A stretch of 64,000 nucleotides of DNA from Streptomyces morookaense (GTDB taxonomy: Bacteria > Actinomycetota > Actinomycetes > Streptomycetales > Streptomycetaceae). The translations under genes were made by a program, and so were the position numbers. The notes under the pieces are model-generated. The model was given only the letters and a program-made list of their open reading frames with translations, did not search any database and was not told the DNA's origin. Positions 60,651 to 64,000 of this stretch are shown piece after piece. How positions within the stretch are numbered: the stretch's first letter is position 1; each line of letters begins with the position of its first letter. The DNA is taken from the NCBI RefSeq assembly GCF_013030945.1, contig NZ_JABBXF010000001.1:62001-126000 (forward strand). Direction: 5' to 3'.

Positions 60651-61662
60651 CCGTCACACCCGCCGCATCCATCACCCGCGACCCGCCGACCGGCAGGTCC
60701 CACAGGTCCTGCCGGGGCCGGCCCGTGGCCGCCCACGCGGCCCGGACCCGGAGCAGCGGCTCCAGCGGCGGCTCGGCGGAGAGCAGGAACGTCGCCCAGT
60801 GCATGGGGGCCATCAGCCGCGCGCCCACGTCCTGGCAGGCGCGGACGGCCTCTTCGGGGTCGGTGTGGACGGTGCCGAGCATCCAGCGCGGCTCGTAGGC
60901 GCCGATGGGCAGCAGGGCGAGGTCGATGCCCGGGTAGCGCTGCCCGATCCGCTCGAACCAGTGGCCGTAGCCCGTGTCCCCCGCGAAGTACACACGCCGC
61001 CCGCCCGGCGCAGTGACCACCCAGCCGCCCCACAGCGAGCGGCAGGTGTCGAACAGGGTGCGCTTGCTCCAGTGGTGCGCGGGGACGAAGTCGAAGCGCA
61101 CCATGCCCGCGGGGCCGGGCAGTTCGACGGCCTCCCACCAGTCGAGCTCGGTGACCCGGGTGAACCGCCTGCGGCGCGCCCAGCCGCCCAGGCCCGCGGG
61201 GAGCAGCAGCGGGGTGTCGCGGGGCAGTCGTTTGAGGGTGGGGGCGTCGAGGTGGTCGTAGTGGTTGTGGCTGATGACGACCGCGTCGACTCTCGGCAGG
61301 TCCTTCCAGCGCACCCCGACCGGGGTCACCCGCGGCGGCGTCCCGAGGATGCGGCGGGACCAGACCGGGTCGGTGAGCACGGTCAGCCCGCCGACGGAGA
61401 GCACCCAACTGGCGTGCCCGGCCCAGGTGGCGGCGACGGAGGCGGCTTCGACGGCCGGGACGGGGCCGGGTTCGACGGGCAGTTCGGGGATCTCCCCCAG
61501 GACTTCGGGTCCCGGGCGCAGCCGGCCCTCGCGGGCGAGGCGGGCCAGGGCACGGACGCCGGGCAGCGGTGCGGTGAGGCGGTCGGCGAACGACCGGGGC
61601 CAGGTGCGGCGCTCGCCGAAGGGGCGTGGGCCCGCCAGGGGGCGCTCGGTCTGCTCGGTCAT
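60610..61662 (-). CDS. MBL-fold metallo-hydrolase
   Basis: 350 residues, UlaG/NAPE-PLD-like. The metal ligands are SHNHYDHLD near residue 135, a HHWSK near 205, a FAGDTGYGH near 230 and a MHWATF near 295. Zinc-dependent phosphodiesterase or lactonase; substrate unknown. Cytoplasmic, no signal. Its last 41 bp are shared with the RCC1 gene on the other strand. Confidence 0.88.
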   Translation of the reverse strand: MTEQTERPLAGPRPFGERRTWPRSFADRLTAPLPGVRALARLAREGRLRPGPEVLGEIPELPVEPGPVPAVEAASVAATWAGHASWVLSVGGLTVLTDPVWSRRILGTPPRVTPVGVRWKDLPRVDAVVISHNHYDHLDAPTLKRLPRDTPLLLPAGLGGWARRRRFTRVTELDWWEAVELPGPAGMVRFDFVPAHHWSKRTLFDTCRSLWGGWVVTAPGGRRVYFAGDTGYGHWFERIGQRYPGIDLALLPIGAYEPRWMLGTVHTDPEEAVRACQDVGARLMAPMHWATFLLSAEPPLEPLLRVRAAWAATGRPRQDLWDLPVGGSRVMDAAGVTVTPAPSPSPSPST

Positions 61663-61709
61663 CTACGGGCTCCATTCGTGGGGAGCGGAGGCACGCTCAT
61701 GACGGTAGG

Positions 61710-62924
61710 TCAGCCACCGGCGAGTTCACTGAACGCGGATCCAAAAGTGGACAACGCCTCCGCGACGTCCGGCAGGGCCAGCGGATCGCGGGCGTCCAGG
61801 GCGCGTTGCCGCTGCTCGTCGGTGGGGCCGAGGAGCGGTGGAGTGGCCAGGCGGACGCGCAGGGCGTCGGGTTCGTCGCCGAAGTGGTGGCTGCCGGGCA
61901 CCGGCCGGCCGAGCGCCTCGGTGAGGTGGGCCTCCAGTTCGACGGAGTCGGTGATGCCGCGGGCGGCGAGGGGTTCGCGCAACTCGCCCAGGTCGGCGTA
62001 GAGGTGCGGGCCGGTCTGCGGCGGGCGGCAGAGCACCCCGGCCGCGGAGAGCCGCTCGCGCGCGGCGCCGGCCAGGATCCCGTACAGCCGCCCGGCGGCC
62101 GTGATGCGGTTGCGGACGGGCTTGGGCTCGGTCAGCGCCCAGGCCGTCACGGCCGCGAGCGGGGGCGCCGGTTCGGCCCGCAGGGCGGTGAGGACGGACA
62201 GGACGCGGGTGCGCAGCACGGCGCCGGGGCCGTTCTCCGGGAAGCGGGCGACGGCGGCGGGCCAGCCGGCCGGGAGCAGGGTGCCCGCGAGGTCGGTGAG
62301 GACGACGACGTTGTCGGGGCGCATCTCGGCGGGGCCGACGTAGACGGTGCCGTGCGGGTCGTGCCGGGTGTCGCGCCAGGTCTCGTCGCTGATGACGGTC
62401 AGTTCCTCGGCGGCGGCCGCCTCGCAGACCTCGTGCAGGATCTCGGGCGGGGCGACGGTGCCGGTGGTGTCGTCGGCGACGGACAGCACCAGGAACCGCG
62501 GCCGCCCGCCCTCGGCGCGGATCCGGCGGACGGTCTCCAGCAGTGCGAACGGGTCGGGCACGCCGCCGCACTCGGCCGGTACGGGCACGGGGTAGGCGAA
62601 CCGCCCGGCGAGCCGGGAGACCGGTACGTACCAGGCGGCGCACGGGCGGGTGAAGAGCACCTCGCCGCCCGCCGCGGCGAGCAGCGCCATGAGCAGGGGC
62701 TGGGCGGCGGAGGCGGCGACCACGCGCTCGGGCCCCACGGGCAGACCGCGCCGCGCCCAGTAGCGGCAGGCCGCCTCGCGCAGCTCCGTGCCGCCGCCGA
62801 CCGGTTCCGGCCCGCTGCGCCCGGCCGCCTCCGCCAGCCGTGCGGCGAGCTCGGGCAGGACGGGCAGGCCGTGCTCGGCCGCAGGGAGGGCGGGGGCCGC
62901 CGGAGAGCCCTTGCCCTTCTGCAT
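61710..62924 (-). CDS. PLP-aminotransferase (class I/II) homologue without visible Lys
   Basis: 404 residues, fold-type I: ERVVAASAAQPLLMALLAA near 75, FTRPCAAWYVPVSRLA near 95 and VISDETWRDTRHDP near 170 (the Asp that holds PLP nitrogen). The Schiff-base segment reads VVVLTDLAGTLLPAGWPAAV near 205, with no Lys where SKxxxLPGxR is expected, so transamination is doubtful. The ATG at 62924 follows GGGAGGTACGG. A TGTAGCTACA dyad lies just upstream. Confidence 0.82.
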   Translation of the reverse strand: MQKGKGSPAAPALPAAEHGLPVLPELAARLAEAAGRSGPEPVGGGTELREAACRYWARRGLPVGPERVVAASAAQPLLMALLAAAGGEVLFTRPCAAWYVPVSRLAGRFAYPVPVPAECGGVPDPFALLETVRRIRAEGGRPRFLVLSVADDTTGTVAPPEILHEVCEAAAAEELTVISDETWRDTRHDPHGTVYVGPAEMRPDNVVVLTDLAGTLLPAGWPAAVARFPENGPGAVLRTRVLSVLTALRAEPAPPLAAVTAWALTEPKPVRNRITAAGRLYGILAGAARERLSAAGVLCRPPQTGPHLYADLGELREPLAARGITDSVELEAHLTEALGRPVPGSHHFGDEPDALRVRLATPPLLGPTDEQRQRALDARDPLALPDVAEALSTFGSAFSELAGG

Positions 62925-62946
62925 CCGTACCTCCCTGTAGCTCACC

Positions 62947-62956
62947 TGTAGCTACA
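62947..62956. promoter_or_regulatory. TGTAGCTACA palindrome
   Basis: A 10-bp perfect palindrome 22 bp upstream of the aminotransferase start, with a second CTGTAGCT half-site at 62935-62942. GntR-type regulators use such sites; none is adjacent. Confidence 0.4.
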
Positions 62957-63095
62957 CCTTTGCAGACGCGTGTGGCGGGCGGCGGGCCGACACGGGCGGC
63001 CGGGTGACGAAGTCGTCCCGGATGGTGATACGTACTTCTCGCCATCCGGGACGCGCGCGTACGGTCGGAGCGACGAACCGCCGAAAGGGGAACCC

Positions 63096-63896
63096 GTGGA
63101 ACCCGTGTACACCCATGGCCATCACGAGTCCGTCCTGCGCTCGCACAGCAGGCGCACGGCCGCCGACTCCGCCGCCCATCTGCTGCCCGCGCTGCGGCCG
63201 CACCACGAGATCCTGGACGTGGGCTGCGGCCCCGGCACCATCACGGCCGACCTGGCCGCACTCGTCCCGCAGGGCCGGGTCACGGGACTGGACGCGGCGG
63301 CGGAGGTGCTGGAGAAGGCCCGCGCCGTGGCGCGCGAACGCGGCCTGGAGAACGTGGAGTTCACCACGGGCGACGTCCATGCGCTGGACTTCCCCGACGG
63401 CTCCTTCGACGTCGTCCACGCGCACCAGGTGCTGCAGCACGTGCCCGACCCGGTGGGCGCGCTGCGCGAGATGCGGCGGGTGTGCCGGCCCGGCGGTGTG
63501 GTCGCGGTGCGCGACGCGGACTACGCGGCCATGACCTGGTATCCGCCGATACCGGGACTGGACGACTGGCTGGACCTCTACCGACGCGTGGCCCGCGGCG
63601 CGGGCGGGGAACCGGACGCCGGGCGGCGGCTGCTGGCGTGGGCGCGGGCGGCCGGGTTCACGGACGTCACCGCCTCGGCCGGCACCTGGTGCTACGCGAC
63701 GCCGGAGGACCGGGCGTGGTGGAGCGGCCTGTGGGCGGAGCGCACGGTGGCGTCCTCCTACGCCGCGCTCGCCGTGTCCGGCGGGCACACGGACCGCGCC
63801 GGTCTGGAGGCCGTCGCCGGGGCGTGGCGGGAGTGGGGGCGGCAGGAGGACGGCTGGTTCGCAGTCCTGAACGGTGAACTGCTGTGCCAGGTCTGA
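63096..63896 (+). CDS. SAM-dependent methyltransferase (UbiE-like)
   Basis: 266 residues. SAM motif I ILDVGCGPGTITADL near 40, motif II GLDAAAEVLEKAR near 65, TTGDVHALDFPDGSFDVVHA near 92 and LREMRRVCRPGGVVAVRD near 128. Substrate unknown. GTG start at 63096 after AAAGGGG; longer frames lack a site. Similar to many Streptomyces class I methyltransferases with a WYPPIP segment. Confidence 0.9.
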   Translation: MEPVYTHGHHESVLRSHSRRTAADSAAHLLPALRPHHEILDVGCGPGTITADLAALVPQGRVTGLDAAAEVLEKARAVARERGLENVEFTTGDVHALDFPDGSFDVVHAHQVLQHVPDPVGALREMRRVCRPGGVVAVRDADYAAMTWYPPIPGLDDWLDLYRRVARGAGGEPDAGRRLLAWARAAGFTDVTASAGTWCYATPEDRAWWSGLWAERTVASSYAALAVSGGHTDRAGLEAVAGAWREWGRQEDGWFAVLNGELLCQV

Positions 63897-63953
63897 AGGT
63901 TGAGGCCAAGGCATGCTCCCGCGGCACGCCCTTCGCCAACTAGCCTTGATCCC

Positions 63954-64000
63954 ATGAACATTCTGGGGACCTCGCTGAGGGTGTGCGTCGGCGATCTGGA
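63954..64000 (+). CDS. VOC-family (glyoxalase/bleomycin-resistance) protein, start only
   Basis: The gene begins at an ATG at 63954 and runs off the window. The readable 15 residues (MNILGTSLRVCVGDL) match the first strand of VOC-fold proteins, usually followed by a dimerising beta-alpha-beta-beta-beta unit. TAGCCT lies seven bases before the ATG, so it may be leaderless. Confidence 0.6.
   Translation, partial: MNILGTSLRVCVGDL

Overview
The window is very GC-rich, uses GTG, ATG and TTG starts, has short gaps and many ATGA/GTGA overlaps, and carries gene families typical of Streptomyces: an XRE regulator of the DUF5753 type next to DUF397, a LuxR/AfsR-like ATPase regulator, type II ketosynthase pairs, and mosaic intergenic repeats I recognise from that genus. 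I take it as a chromosomal piece of a Streptomyces or close relative.

Layout. 1-4466: ordinary accessory genes (end of a zinc-type dehydrogenase, an FAD monooxygenase, XRE/DUF397, two small hypothetical genes, and a decayed alpha/beta hydrolase tail). 4511-24920: a biosynthetic cluster. It has two complete type II ketosynthase sets (ACP + KS-alpha + chain-length-factor-like partner): one on the plus strand at 5923-8514, one on the minus strand at 15896-18507 with its own ketoreductase. It also has two KAS III-type enzymes, an alpha/beta hydrolase, a DsbA/GST-kappa-like protein, an MFS exporter with a PadR regulator, and an ATPase-LuxR regulator. Against these sits a compact RiPP operon: a 38-residue candidate precursor (19638-19754), a 40-bp perfect palindrome, a SagB-type dehydrogenase, an E1-like leader-binding protein, a YcaO cyclodehydratase ending in PxPxP, a luciferase-like monooxygenase and a LuxR regulator. 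The simplest reading is a hybrid azol(in)e peptide plus type II polyketide/fatty-acyl pathway. The cluster ends at a tRNA-Leu(GAG).

25213-29189: a DUF2254 membrane protein, an aldehyde dehydrogenase and FdhD. 29233-41773: a second notable locus. A minus-strand operon of eight tightly coupled genes encodes a fibronectin-III-like protein, two Walker-A GTPase-like proteins with zinc ribbons, a GAP1-like protein between them, a tiny membrane protein, a TerY-like vWA protein, a PP2C phosphatase and a Ser/Thr kinase with a zinc ribbon. Two plus-strand genes face it and share a glycine/asparagine-rich motif. This resembles the GTPase plus kinase/PP2C/vWA conflict-type systems known from comparative genomics.

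41889-64000: ordinary Streptomyces metabolism and regulation. It includes several well-formed operators (duplicated MarR-type sites, a LysR-type dyad, a TetR-type dyad with 12-bp arms, a 32-bp perfect palindrome), convergent-gene terminators, a sialidase whose reading frame runs through an intergenic repeat into its neighbour, an RCC1-repeat protein, a PLP-aminotransferase homologue with no visible Schiff-base lysine, a methyltransferase, and the start of a VOC protein cut by the window edge. No CRISPR array, rRNA or intact insertion sequence was seen.
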